52,675 nt of DNA, from the NCBI GenBank assembly GCA_002747105.1, contig PDSY01000020.1, positions 1 through 52,675 on the forward strand. Reading direction: 5' to 3'. A program made the position numbers and the translations under genes. This stretch comes from Flavobacteriales bacterium (lineage in GTDB: Bacteria; Bacteroidota; Bacteroidia; Flavobacteriales; Weeksellaceae). Below, piece by piece: positions 42,402-50,102 of this stretch; position 1 is the first letter of the stretch, and each line of letters begins with the position of its first letter. Below the pieces are notes generated by a model that saw nothing but the letters and a program-made list of their open reading frames with translations, had not been told where the DNA came from and searched no databases.

Positions 42402-43511
42402 ATGTTTAAAAAGAAGATAATATTGATATTAGCGAGTATTTCGCTATTAAGTTGTACCCCAATTTATAAAAAAATGAATGTAGAAAAACAAACTTACGAG
42501 GGGCTTAAAGATGGACTTTATGCCAATTTTCAAACGAGTAAAGGTAATATGATTATCAAGTTTGAAGATGAAAAATCTCCTGTAACCGTTGCTAATTTTG
42601 TTGGTTTAGCAGAAGGGAAAATCGAAAATACATCTAAAAAGAAAGGAGAGCCTTTCTATGATGGAACTATTTTTCATAGGGTGATTAAAGATTTTATGAT
42701 TCAGGGTGGAGACCCGAAAGGAACAGGAATGGGAGATCCTGGATATAAATTCGATGATGAGAGAAACGACCTTCAGCATACAGGGAAAGGAATCTTGTCT
42801 ATGGCTAATTCTGGACCTAATACCAATGGTTCTCAGTTTTTCATTACACAAGTGGCAACGCCTTGGTTAGATGGAAAACACACTATTTTTGGTAAAGTAG
42901 TAGATGGAATTGAAGTGATTGACACGATTGCCGATGTAGAAAAAGGAGCACAAGATAAGCCTAAAACCGATGTCGTTTTAGAGAAAGTATCTATTTTTTC
43001 TAAAGGAGATGCGTATAAAAATTATGACGCAGGGAAAATCTTCAACGAAGGGAAAGCTAAAATTCAGGAAAATAATAAAGCATATTTAGCTCAATTGGCC
43101 GAAGAAAAAGAAAGAAAAGCAAAAGCATTTGCCGAAAATCAGCAAAAATTAGTGGATGAATTAAAGGCGGGTATGAAGCAGACCGATTCTGGACTTTTCT
43201 ATAAGATAACCAAAAGCACAGAAGGTGTTGCACCTAAAGCAGGAGGAATGGTTGCCGTGCACTATGCAGGTAGATTAGCAGACGGTTCAGAGTTTGATAG
43301 CTCTATTAAAAGAGGTCAGCCATTAGAATTTCCTGTAGGAGTTGGACGAGTGATAAAAGGTTGGGATGAAGGAATTATGATGCTGAAAGAAGGAGAAAAA
43401 GCCACCTTATTAATTCCGCCAACATTAGGCTATGGAGCAAGAGGGGCAGGAGGTGTTATTCCACCAAATGCTTGGTTGGTATTCGATGTAGAATTAGTGA
43501 AAGTAAAATAA
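42402..43511 (+). CDS. Dual-family immunophilin: cyclophilin-FKBP fusion lipoprotein
   Basis: 369 residues. The lipobox is LLSC with lipid Cys18. A cyclophilin domain spans residues about 40-205 (FYDGTIFHRVIKDFMIQGGDPKG, NGSQFFIT, LDGKHTIFGKV). A charged helical linker follows at about 205-262 (NKAYLAQLAEEKERKAKAFAENQQ). An FKBP domain ends the protein (about 265-369: VAVHYAGRLADGSEFDSS, PLEFPVGVGRVIKGWDEGI, LLIPPTLGYGARG, IPPNAWLVFDVEL). Both domains keep the core catalytic pattern. It should catalyse prolyl isomerisation in the periplasm, cotranscribed with gldI. Such cyclophilin-FKBP fusions are known from Flavobacterium and Toxoplasma. Confidence 0.93.
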   Translation: MFKKKIILILASISLLSCTPIYKKMNVEKQTYEGLKDGLYANFQTSKGNMIIKFEDEKSPVTVANFVGLAEGKIENTSKKKGEPFYDGTIFHRVIKDFMIQGGDPKGTGMGDPGYKFDDERNDLQHTGKGILSMANSGPNTNGSQFFITQVATPWLDGKHTIFGKVVDGIEVIDTIADVEKGAQDKPKTDVVLEKVSIFSKGDAYKNYDAGKIFNEGKAKIQENNKAYLAQLAEEKERKAKAFAENQQKLVDELKAGMKQTDSGLFYKITKSTEGVAPKAGGMVAVHYAGRLADGSEFDSSIKRGQPLEFPVGVGRVIKGWDEGIMMLKEGEKATLLIPPTLGYGARGAGGVIPPNAWLVFDVELVKVK

Positions 43512-43530
43512 TTTTTTTTAATACTAATAT

Positions 43531-43559
43531 AAATCGTCTGATTTTCAGGCGATTTTTTA
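43531..43559 (+). terminator. Rho-independent terminator after the gldI operon
   Basis: AAATCGTCTG pairs with CAGGCGATTT around ATTTT and is followed by TTTTAT. Confidence 0.87.
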
Positions 43560-43661
43560 TTTTTACGGTGTTGATGGATGTTTTTTAGTCATCATAAAAC
43601 ACCTTATCATTCAAGAAAAAGTTTTTTCGTAATTTTGCCGATTATTTGAAAATAGAACAAA

Positions 43662-45683
43662 ATGAACACTAATATATTAACTGAAAAGTTTACTACACCT
43701 TATCAAACACCACCTTTTGAGGAAATTAAAAATGAAGATTTTTTACCTGCGATAAAGCAACTGATTGAAATTTCGGAGCAAGAAATTGACGCTATTGCGC
43801 ATTCAAAAGAAGAGTCGAGTTTCGAAAACACCATCGAGGCAATGGCATACGCTGGGGAGCAACTCAATACCGTGTCTGGAATTTTCTTTAACCTTAATTC
43901 TGCTGAAACCAATGACGAAATGCAACAAATTGCACAAGAGATTTCGCCAATTTTAACGCAGTTTTCTTCCAAAATTTCTCAAAATGAAGATTTATTTAAA
44001 AGGGTTAAAAAGGTCTATGACAACAAAGCGAATTTAGATTTGAATGACGAACAAAAAACCTTATTGGAAGACTCTTATAAAGGTTTTGTACGCAGTGGTG
44101 CTTTGCTGAATGAAGAGGACAAAAAGAAGTTGGAAAAACTAAATATGGAGCTTTCTCTAAAATCTTTGAAATTTGGAGAAAATGTCTTGAAAGCCACCAA
44201 TCAATATTATAAACATATCACTGATAAAACTCAACTGAAAGGCATTCCTGAAAGCGTTATTCAGCAGTATGAGGAAGAAGCCAAGGAAAGAGATTTGGAC
44301 GGTTATGTGATTAGTCTTCAATATCCGAGTTTTTTACCTGCGATGAAGTATGCCGAAAATCGTGAATTAAGAGCCGAATTGAATTTAGCACAAGGTCAAA
44401 AAACCTTTAATAATGATGAATTAGACAATCAGGAATTGATTTTTGAATTGATTCAACTGCGTCAAGAAAAGGCGGAATTATTAGGTTATCAAAACTACGC
44501 CGAATATGTACTCGAAGAACGAATGGCAAAATCGCCAAAATTGGTTTTTGATTTTTTAAATGAACTAAGAGAAAAAGCTACACCTTTTGCTCAAAAAGAA
44601 CATAAAGAACTCGAAGTTTTAGCCCAAAAAGACGGCATCGAAGAAATGCAATCTTACGACCACGCTTATTATGCAGAAAAACTTCGCCAACAGAAATTCA
44701 ACCTTAGTGATGAAGAACTAAAACCTTATTTTGCTTTGGATAAAGTGGAAAAAGCAGTTTTTGATTTGGCTAAAAAATTATTCAATGTAGATTTTAAGGA
44801 AATCACCAATATACAGCAATATCATCAGGATGTAAAAACCTACGAAGTCCTTGAAAATGGTCAGTTTAAAGCGATTTTATACGCTGATTATCACCCAAGA
44901 AAAGGGAAGAGAGCCGGAGCGTGGATGACGAGTTATAAAAATCAGTTTATTAAAGATAATGAAAATCATCGTCCTCATATTTCGGTGGTTTGTAATTTTA
45001 CGAAACCAACTAAAAACGAACCGAGTTTATTAAGTTTTGGAGAAGTAACGACTTTATTCCACGAATTTGGACACGCCTTGCATGGTATTATGGCAAATAC
45101 ACAATATCCGAATCTCTCGGGAACTTCCGTGAAGTGGGATTTTGTAGAATTGCCATCGCAGTTTTTGGAAAATTATTGCTATGAACCAGCATTTTTACAA
45201 TCCTTTGCTAAACATTATCAAACGGGTGAAGTCTTACCAATGGATAAAATAACAAAAATCGCTGAGTCAAAAAGTTTTATGGAGGGTTATCAAACTTTAA
45301 GGCAGATTAGCTTTGGTCTTTTGGATATGAGTTATCACACCGAAGTTGAAAAAGTAAAAAATATCAAAGATTTTGAAGTCGAAAAAACAAAGGCTTGTAA
45401 TCTTTATCCAGACAATCCAAAAACAATGATGAGTACAAGTTTTTCACATATTTTTCAAGGTGGATATTCTGCTGGATATTATTCATATAAATGGGCAGAA
45501 GTTTTAGATGCTGATGCTTTTCAATATTTTAAGGAAAATGGAATTTTCAATTCGGAGATTGCAGAGAAATATAAAAAACTGATTTCATCAGGTGGAACAA
45601 TCGACCCAATGACGCTTTATAAAAACTTCCGTGGAAGAGAGCCAAAAGTGGAAAGTTTATTGAAAAGGGCGTTTGGAAAATAA
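43662..45683 (+). CDS. M3 family metallopeptidase (oligopeptidase A/dipeptidyl carboxypeptidase type)
   Basis: 673 residues, with no signal peptide. The zinc motif is HEFGHALHG with His467, Glu468 and His471; the third ligand Glu lies in the conserved WDFVELPSQFLEN stretch. HPRKGKRAGAWMTSY and FSHIFQGGYSAGYYSYKWAEVLDADAF are strong M3 signatures. Family members such as OpdA and Dcp degrade short peptides in the cytosol or, with a signal, in the periplasm; this one is cytosolic by sequence. TAATTTTG at 43630-43637 is a plausible -7 box. It is a single-gene unit after the immunophilin terminator. Confidence 0.93.
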   Translation: MNTNILTEKFTTPYQTPPFEEIKNEDFLPAIKQLIEISEQEIDAIAHSKEESSFENTIEAMAYAGEQLNTVSGIFFNLNSAETNDEMQQIAQEISPILTQFSSKISQNEDLFKRVKKVYDNKANLDLNDEQKTLLEDSYKGFVRSGALLNEEDKKKLEKLNMELSLKSLKFGENVLKATNQYYKHITDKTQLKGIPESVIQQYEEEAKERDLDGYVISLQYPSFLPAMKYAENRELRAELNLAQGQKTFNNDELDNQELIFELIQLRQEKAELLGYQNYAEYVLEERMAKSPKLVFDFLNELREKATPFAQKEHKELEVLAQKDGIEEMQSYDHAYYAEKLRQQKFNLSDEELKPYFALDKVEKAVFDLAKKLFNVDFKEITNIQQYHQDVKTYEVLENGQFKAILYADYHPRKGKRAGAWMTSYKNQFIKDNENHRPHISVVCNFTKPTKNEPSLLSFGEVTTLFHEFGHALHGIMANTQYPNLSGTSVKWDFVELPSQFLENYCYEPAFLQSFAKHYQTGEVLPMDKITKIAESKSFMEGYQTLRQISFGLLDMSYHTEVEKVKNIKDFEVEKTKACNLYPDNPKTMMSTSFSHIFQGGYSAGYYSYKWAEVLDADAFQYFKENGIFNSEIAEKYKKLISSGGTIDPMTLYKNFRGREPKVESLLKRAFGK

Positions 45684-45757
45684 AAAGATGAGATGATTCT
45701 TGAATTGGTTGATGGGATGATTGTTACACTCTTAGATTGCTATATTGTTAAATTAAA

Positions 45758-46507
45758 ATGGAGTTGTTAGAGTATTTTTTATTAGTTGCTGTCGGGTTTA
45801 TTGCGGGGTTTATCAATACGGTGGCTGGAGGTGGAACTTTGCTTTCTATGCCGATGTTGATTTTTATGGGTTTACCGCCTACGGTAGCCAACGGAACCAA
45901 CCGAGTGGCAATTATTTTACAAACTTTTATTGGGGTTTTAGGATTTCGAAGCAAAGGCGTGAAGACTTATCCTTTCAGTATTTATATGGGGATAATGGCA
46001 TTTTTGGGAGCGTTTATTGGAGCGTATATCGCCTCGCAGATGCCCGAAGATAGTTTTAAGAAGGTCTTGTCCGCGATTATGATTTTTGTGATTGTAGCAA
46101 TGAGTATTACTTCCAAACAAAAGTTTAATTTCCCTAAACATCGGACAAAAGGATTGTATTTTTATATCAGTTTGGTCGTTTATTTTTTATTTGGAATTTA
46201 TGGAGGATTCATCAATGCGGGGATGGGCTTTATTATGCTTTTAACCGTGCCTTTGCTCAATCGTTTTTCCATCGCCGAAACCAATGCTACCAAGGTAATG
46301 GTCGTTTGTATTTATTCTCTATCAGCAATCCTTACTTTCGCTTTGAATGATAAAATCAATTGGAAAATCGGGCTGATTTTAGCTGTTGGAAATATCAGTG
46401 GAGCGTGGATAGCGAGTAGGTGGAGCGTAGGCAAATCTGAGAAATACATCAGGGCTTTTATTTTTACAATGGTGATTTTAATGGCGATAAAGTTGTGGGT
46501 GTTTTAG
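45758..46507 (+). CDS. TauE/SafE family sulfite/anion exporter
   Basis: 249 residues with eight hydrophobic segments in the two-repeat TauE layout. The opening AGFINTVAGGGTLLSMPMLIFMGLPPTVANGTNRVAI and the second-half match GGFINAGMGFIMLLTVPLLNRFSIAETNATKVMVV are the family's paired signatures. TauE/SafE proteins move sulfite, sulfoacetate or other organic anions across the inner membrane. No sulfur gene adjoins it, so the substrate is open. Repeat-element DNA follows. Confidence 0.9.
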   Translation: MELLEYFLLVAVGFIAGFINTVAGGGTLLSMPMLIFMGLPPTVANGTNRVAIILQTFIGVLGFRSKGVKTYPFSIYMGIMAFLGAFIGAYIASQMPEDSFKKVLSAIMIFVIVAMSITSKQKFNFPKHRTKGLYFYISLVVYFLFGIYGGFINAGMGFIMLLTVPLLNRFSIAETNATKVMVVCIYSLSAILTFALNDKINWKIGLILAVGNISGAWIASRWSVGKSEKYIRAFIFTMVILMAIKLWVF

Positions 46508-46633
46508 CGTTTATTATTTTTTATGGTGTAAATTAATTCGATACCTCTTGTGCATTATTCTTTTTGTGCAATATTGGAACTTCCACCAATGGCATAGATG
46601 GATTTTTTAGGAAAATGCAGTGAAGAATCCGTA

Positions 46634-46684
46634 AAATTGATACTGTTCGAAACGGAGCGATAGCGAAGTAAGTTTTATCAATTT
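46634..46684. repeat. Inverted repeat upstream of the element cluster
   Basis: AAATTGATA (46634-46642) and TATCAATTT (46676-46684) form a 9-bp stem around a GC-richer loop containing GGAGCGATAGCGAA. The segment 46508-46724 has no gene. Confidence 0.5.
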
Positions 46685-46724
46685 AGGATTTTGAGCAAAA
46701 TTTTTCAAAAATTCATCTGAAGCC

Positions 46725-46830
46725 TTCAAGACAAAAGAGTGAAGTTTTTGTTGTTAAAATACTGGTGTTTAGGTTGGTGATTTAAATTTAATTACTTTGA
46801 AATATTTTGATAAAGTATGATTTTGCCTTA
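46725..46830. mobile_element. Truncated, diverged copy C of the 370-bp element
   Basis: It starts TTCAAGACAAAAGAGTGAA and ends GATAAAGTATGATTTTGCC, matching the last about 105 bp of copy B (same orientation) with many changes. It lacks the rest of the element and directly adjoins the intact copy B with 10 bp between. Confidence 0.65.
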
Positions 46831-46840
46831 ATTTTTTTAT

Positions 46841-47210
46841 CAGGGCAGAGTCATACTTTTGTAGCATTTGATTTAGAGTTAAAACATTATCAATAAGTAT
46901 TTTATTGAATGTGTTGGATTTTAACGCTGATAAAATGACCTCGGAAATATCGGCGTTAAGAAAATGGAGTTTAAAATCGTTAAGAAATTTCTTGTGTTCG
47001 ATGCAAGCGAGGGGAAAAGTGGTGGGGCAAGTTTTAGAAATTTTAGATTTTGAACTTTATTTTTAGCTGAATTTCCGCAGTCTTGAATTTTTGGCTCTTT
47101 TGTTTCAAGACAAAAGAGTGAATATTTAGTTATTAAGTGCTTGTTATTTAATGTATTAATCTAAATTTGATCATTTTTAACATATTTTAATAAAGTATGG
47201 TTTTGTCCTG
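46841..47210. mobile_element. 370-bp MITE-like element, copy B
   Basis: It is the inverted counterpart of copy A (14465-14834), with the same length, no indels and about 22 substitutions by eye. Its ends, CAGGGC-AG-AGTCATACTTT and the inverted ATAAAGTATGG-TTTTGTCCTG, are imperfect terminal inverted repeats. TTTTTTAT (46833-46840 and 47211-47218) directly flanks it and may be a target duplication; the repeat can be read as 10 bp if CA belongs to it. Its right end lies 40 bp before the rpsP -7 box. It contains no preserved ORF. Confidence 0.8.
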
Positions 47211-47250
47211 TTTTTTATCACTTTATTACTTCTATTTCAAAATAAATGTT

Positions 47251-47258
47251 TATATTTG
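47251..47258 (+). promoter_or_regulatory. -7 box (TATATTTG) of rpsP
   Basis: It matches TAnnTTTG 46 bp before the rpsP ATG, giving a leader of about 40 bases. The element copy B ends 40 bp upstream. Confidence 0.5.
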
Positions 47259-47304
47259 CAGACTTAAATATTAACAGGGACGAGTTCCCAAAAATTAAAA
47301 TTTT

Positions 47305-47859
47305 ATGTCAGTAAAAATTAGATTACAAAGACACGGTAAAAAAGGAAAACCGTTTTTCCACATTGTGGTAGCAGATTCAAGAGCAAAAAGAGATGGTAGG
47401 TTAATCGAGAAAATCGGAACTTATAATCCAGTAACGAACCCAGCAACAATTAACTTAGATGTTGATAAAGCTGTAGATTGGTTAAACAAAGGAGCTCAGC
47501 CAACTGATACTGCAAGAGCTATCCTTTCTTACAAAGGAGCATTGTACAAAAAACACTTACAAGGTGGAGTATTGAAAGGTGCTTTCGACGAAGCTGAAGC
47601 AGAAAAGAGATTCAATGCTTGGTTAGAAGAGAAAGAAGCAAAAGTTCAAGCGAAAAAAGATGGACTTTCTCAGTCTGCAGCGGATGCTAAAAAAGCAACA
47701 TTGGAGGCAGAAGCAAAAGTAAACGAAGCGAGAATTACTGCGAAGAAAGAAGCAGAAGAAGCTTTGAAAGCAGAGGCAGAAGCAAAAGCGAAAGAGGAAG
47801 CGGAAGCAAAAGAGGCTGCAGCTGAAGAAGGAGAAGCCACTCCAGAAGCAGAAGCTTAA
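47305..47859 (+). CDS. rpsP: 30S ribosomal protein S16 with long C-terminal extension
   Basis: 184 residues. The first 80 are S16 ([40 protein letters not shown]). E. coli S16 ends there. A further 100 residues follow, rich in Ala, Glu and Lys ([41 protein letters not shown]), predicted helical. Bacteroidota S16 is commonly extended in this way; the function of the tail is not known to me. Codon use is strongly biased to few codons, as expected for a ribosomal gene. It is cotranscribed with rimM 14 bp downstream. Confidence 0.96.
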   Translation: MSVKIRLQRHGKKGKPFFHIVVADSRAKRDGRLIEKIGTYNPVTNPATINLDVDKAVDWLNKGAQPTDTARAILSYKGALYKKHLQGGVLKGAFDEAEAEKRFNAWLEEKEAKVQAKKDGLSQSAADAKKATLEAEAKVNEARITAKKEAEEALKAEAEAKAKEEAEAKEAAAEEGEATPEAEA

Positions 47860-47873
47860 AAAACTAAACCGAA

Positions 47874-48395
47874 ATGCGAAAAGAGGATACTTATTTTTTA
47901 GGTAAAATCACTCGTAAGCATGGTCTTTCGGGACAGGTAGTTATTAAATTAGATACCGATCAACCCGAATTTTATAACAAAATGGAATCAATACTCGTTG
48001 AAATCAATGGGTTATTGGTTCCTTTTTTTGTTGAAAAACAAAAATGGCAAAAGAACGATACCAAAATCATTAGTTTTAAAAATGCTACAGAAAAATTGGT
48101 AGAGCAAGTGATTGGGAAGAATGTCTTTATGCCTTTGGCGACTTTGCCAAAACTAACTGGTAATCAGTTTTATTATCACGAGATTATCGGTTTCGAATTA
48201 CTCGATGAAAATGATATTTCGTTCGGTGAAATTCAGTCTGTGAATGACCAAACACCACAACATTATTTTGTTACCGATTTAAACCAAAAAGAAATCGTTG
48301 TTCCAATTATTAAGGATTGGATTTTGACTGTTGATAGAGAAAACAAAAAAATCAAAATGCAACTTCCAGAAGGACTTTTGGAGGTTTTTGAATAA
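47874..48395 (+). CDS. rimM: Ribosome maturation factor RimM
   Basis: 173 residues. The opening YFLGKITRKHGLSGQVVIKLDTD is the RimM N-terminal barrel signature (GxIxxxHGlxGev). NQFYYHEIIGFELLDENDISFGEI begins the PRC-barrel half, which ends IVPIIKDWILTVDRENKKIKM. RimM binds S19 and helps 30S head assembly. It follows rpsP, as in most bacteria, but trmD and rplS, its usual next partners, are not here. A hairpin at 48409-48439 follows. Confidence 0.93.
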   Translation: MRKEDTYFLGKITRKHGLSGQVVIKLDTDQPEFYNKMESILVEINGLLVPFFVEKQKWQKNDTKIISFKNATEKLVEQVIGKNVFMPLATLPKLTGNQFYYHEIIGFELLDENDISFGEIQSVNDQTPQHYFVTDLNQKEIVVPIIKDWILTVDRENKKIKMQLPEGLLEVFE

Positions 48396-48408
48396 GATTA
48401 AAGAGTTA

Positions 48409-48439
48409 AATAATCTAAGGATTAAAAAATTAGATTATT
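48409..48439 (+). terminator. Hairpin after rimM
   Basis: AATAATCTAA (48409-48418) pairs with TTAGATTATT (48430-48439) around an 11-bp loop. The stem is all A/T except one pair and the T-run is weak, so it is a likely but imperfect terminator. Confidence 0.5.
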
Positions 48440-48552
48440 CATTATTTCAAAAAGATCAACACTCCAAATTATAAAATTAATCTTTGTTATATTCAAAAAT
48501 TAAGCCAAAATTTATTATTTTTGCTCCCAAACTAAGATTAAAGACGAAAATA

Positions 48553-50001
48553 ATGATGAATAATACAATTAAAGAACTTCTTGGAGATTATAAAAAGATT
48601 TTACATCACGATATTACGGTAAAAGGTTGGGTGAGAGCCTTTCGTTCTAATCGTTTTATTGCTTTAAATGATGGTTCTACTATTGAGAATTTACAAGTAG
48701 TGGTAGATTTTGAAAATTTCGAGGAAGATTTAATTAAAAATATCAGCGTAGCCTCTTCGTTACAAGTCGTGGGTGAGGTTGTTGAAAGTCAGGGAGCTGG
48801 GCAAAATATTGAAATTATTGCTAAAAAAATAGAAGTTTTAGGAGATAATTTTACCGAGGAAAGAGATAAAACGATTCTTCAGCCGAAAAGACATAACCTT
48901 GAAAAACTAAGAGAACAAGCTCATTTGAGATTCAGAACCAATTTATTTGGGGCGGTTTTCAGAGTGAGAAGTGCAGTGAGTTTTGCAATTCATCAGTTTT
49001 TTAATCAAAATTATTTTTATTATATTAACACTCCAATTATTACAGGAGCAGATGCCGAAGGTGCAGGAGAGATGTTTGGAGTGACGAACTTTGATTTGAA
49101 CAAATTACCAAAAGATGAAAATGGAGAAGTTAATTTTGAGGAAGATTTCTTTGGTAAGAAAACAAACTTAACGGTTTCTGGTCAGTTGGAAGCGGAAACG
49201 GCAGCGATGGGATTAGGAAGAGTCTATACTTTTGGTCCTACTTTTAGAGCCGAAAATTCTAACACCACAAGGCACCTAGCAGAGTTTTGGATGGTAGAGC
49301 CAGAGGTGGCGTTTAATGATTTGGAGGCGAATATCGACTTGGCAGAAGATTTCTTGAAATATGTGATTAACTATGTATTGGAAAATTGCAAAGCTGACCT
49401 TAAATTATTAGATGAAAGGTTTGCAAGAGAGCAAAAGCAAAAGCCACAAAAAGATAGAGCTAAAGAAGGTTTAATTGAGAAATTAGAGAATGTTATCAAG
49501 CAACAATTCAAACGAGTTTCTTATACCGAAGCGATTGAAATTTTGATGAACTCAAAAGAGAATAAAAAGAAGAAGTTTCAGTTTCCTGTAGAGGGTTGGG
49601 GAGCAGATTTGCAATCTGAACACGAAAGATTTTTAGTAGAGAAGCATTTCGGCTGTCCTGTGGTTTTATTTGATTATCCAAAAGAAATCAAAGCTTTCTA
49701 TATGAGATTGAATGACGATAATAAAACCGTTGCTGCAATGGATGTTTTATTCCCAGGAATTGGTGAAATTATCGGAGGTTCTCAAAGGGAAGAAAGAATA
49801 GAAGTGTTAAGAGCCAAAATGCAGGAAATGAATGTGGAAGAGGAAGAACTTTGGTGGTATGTAGATACGAGGAAGTTCGGTTCTGTGCCACACGCAGGAT
49901 TTGGTTTAGGATTGGAGAGATTGGTACTTTTTGTAACGGGAATGACTAATATTAGAGATGTGATTCCTTTCCCAAGAACACCTAAAAATGCTGAATTTTA
50001 A
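48553..50001 (+). CDS. asnS: Asparaginyl-tRNA synthetase
   Basis: About 483 residues from the ATG at 48553; an upstream in-frame TTG at 48484 lies before the TATTTTTG box (48516-48523) and is rejected. An N-terminal OB-fold ([20 protein letters not shown]) precedes the class II core: [40 protein letters not shown] (motif 2) and [29 protein letters not shown] (motif 3). The ending [16 protein letters not shown] separates AsnRS from AspRS. It charges tRNA-Asn directly, so the indirect Asp-to-Asn route is not needed. It is followed by rpoN. Confidence 0.96.
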   Translation: MMNNTIKELLGDYKKILHHDITVKGWVRAFRSNRFIALNDGSTIENLQVVVDFENFEEDLIKNISVASSLQVVGEVVESQGAGQNIEIIAKKIEVLGDNFTEERDKTILQPKRHNLEKLREQAHLRFRTNLFGAVFRVRSAVSFAIHQFFNQNYFYYINTPIITGADAEGAGEMFGVTNFDLNKLPKDENGEVNFEEDFFGKKTNLTVSGQLEAETAAMGLGRVYTFGPTFRAENSNTTRHLAEFWMVEPEVAFNDLEANIDLAEDFLKYVINYVLENCKADLKLLDERFAREQKQKPQKDRAKEGLIEKLENVIKQQFKRVSYTEAIEILMNSKENKKKKFQFPVEGWGADLQSEHERFLVEKHFGCPVVLFDYPKEIKAFYMRLNDDNKTVAAMDVLFPGIGEIIGGSQREERIEVLRAKMQEMNVEEEELWWYVDTRKFGSVPHAGFGLGLERLVLFVTGMTNIRDVIPFPRTPKNAEF

Positions 50002-50016
50002 TTCAATATAAAGACC

Positions 50017-50059
50017 TTAGAGGTTAGATATTAGATGTTAGAAATGGTCTAACCTCTAA
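50017..50059 (+). terminator. Hairpin repeat between asnS and rpoN
   Basis: TTAGAGGTTAGA (50017-50028) pairs perfectly with TCTAACCTCTAA (50048-50059). A competing pairing AGACC/GGTCT (50012-50016 with 50046-50050) overlaps it. No T-run follows, so it resembles the A/T-rich hairpin repeats seen in other gaps more than a classic terminator. Confidence 0.55.
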
Positions 50060-50102
50060 TTACTAACTTGATAACTATATAACCTCATAACTTAAAAAAA
50101 AT

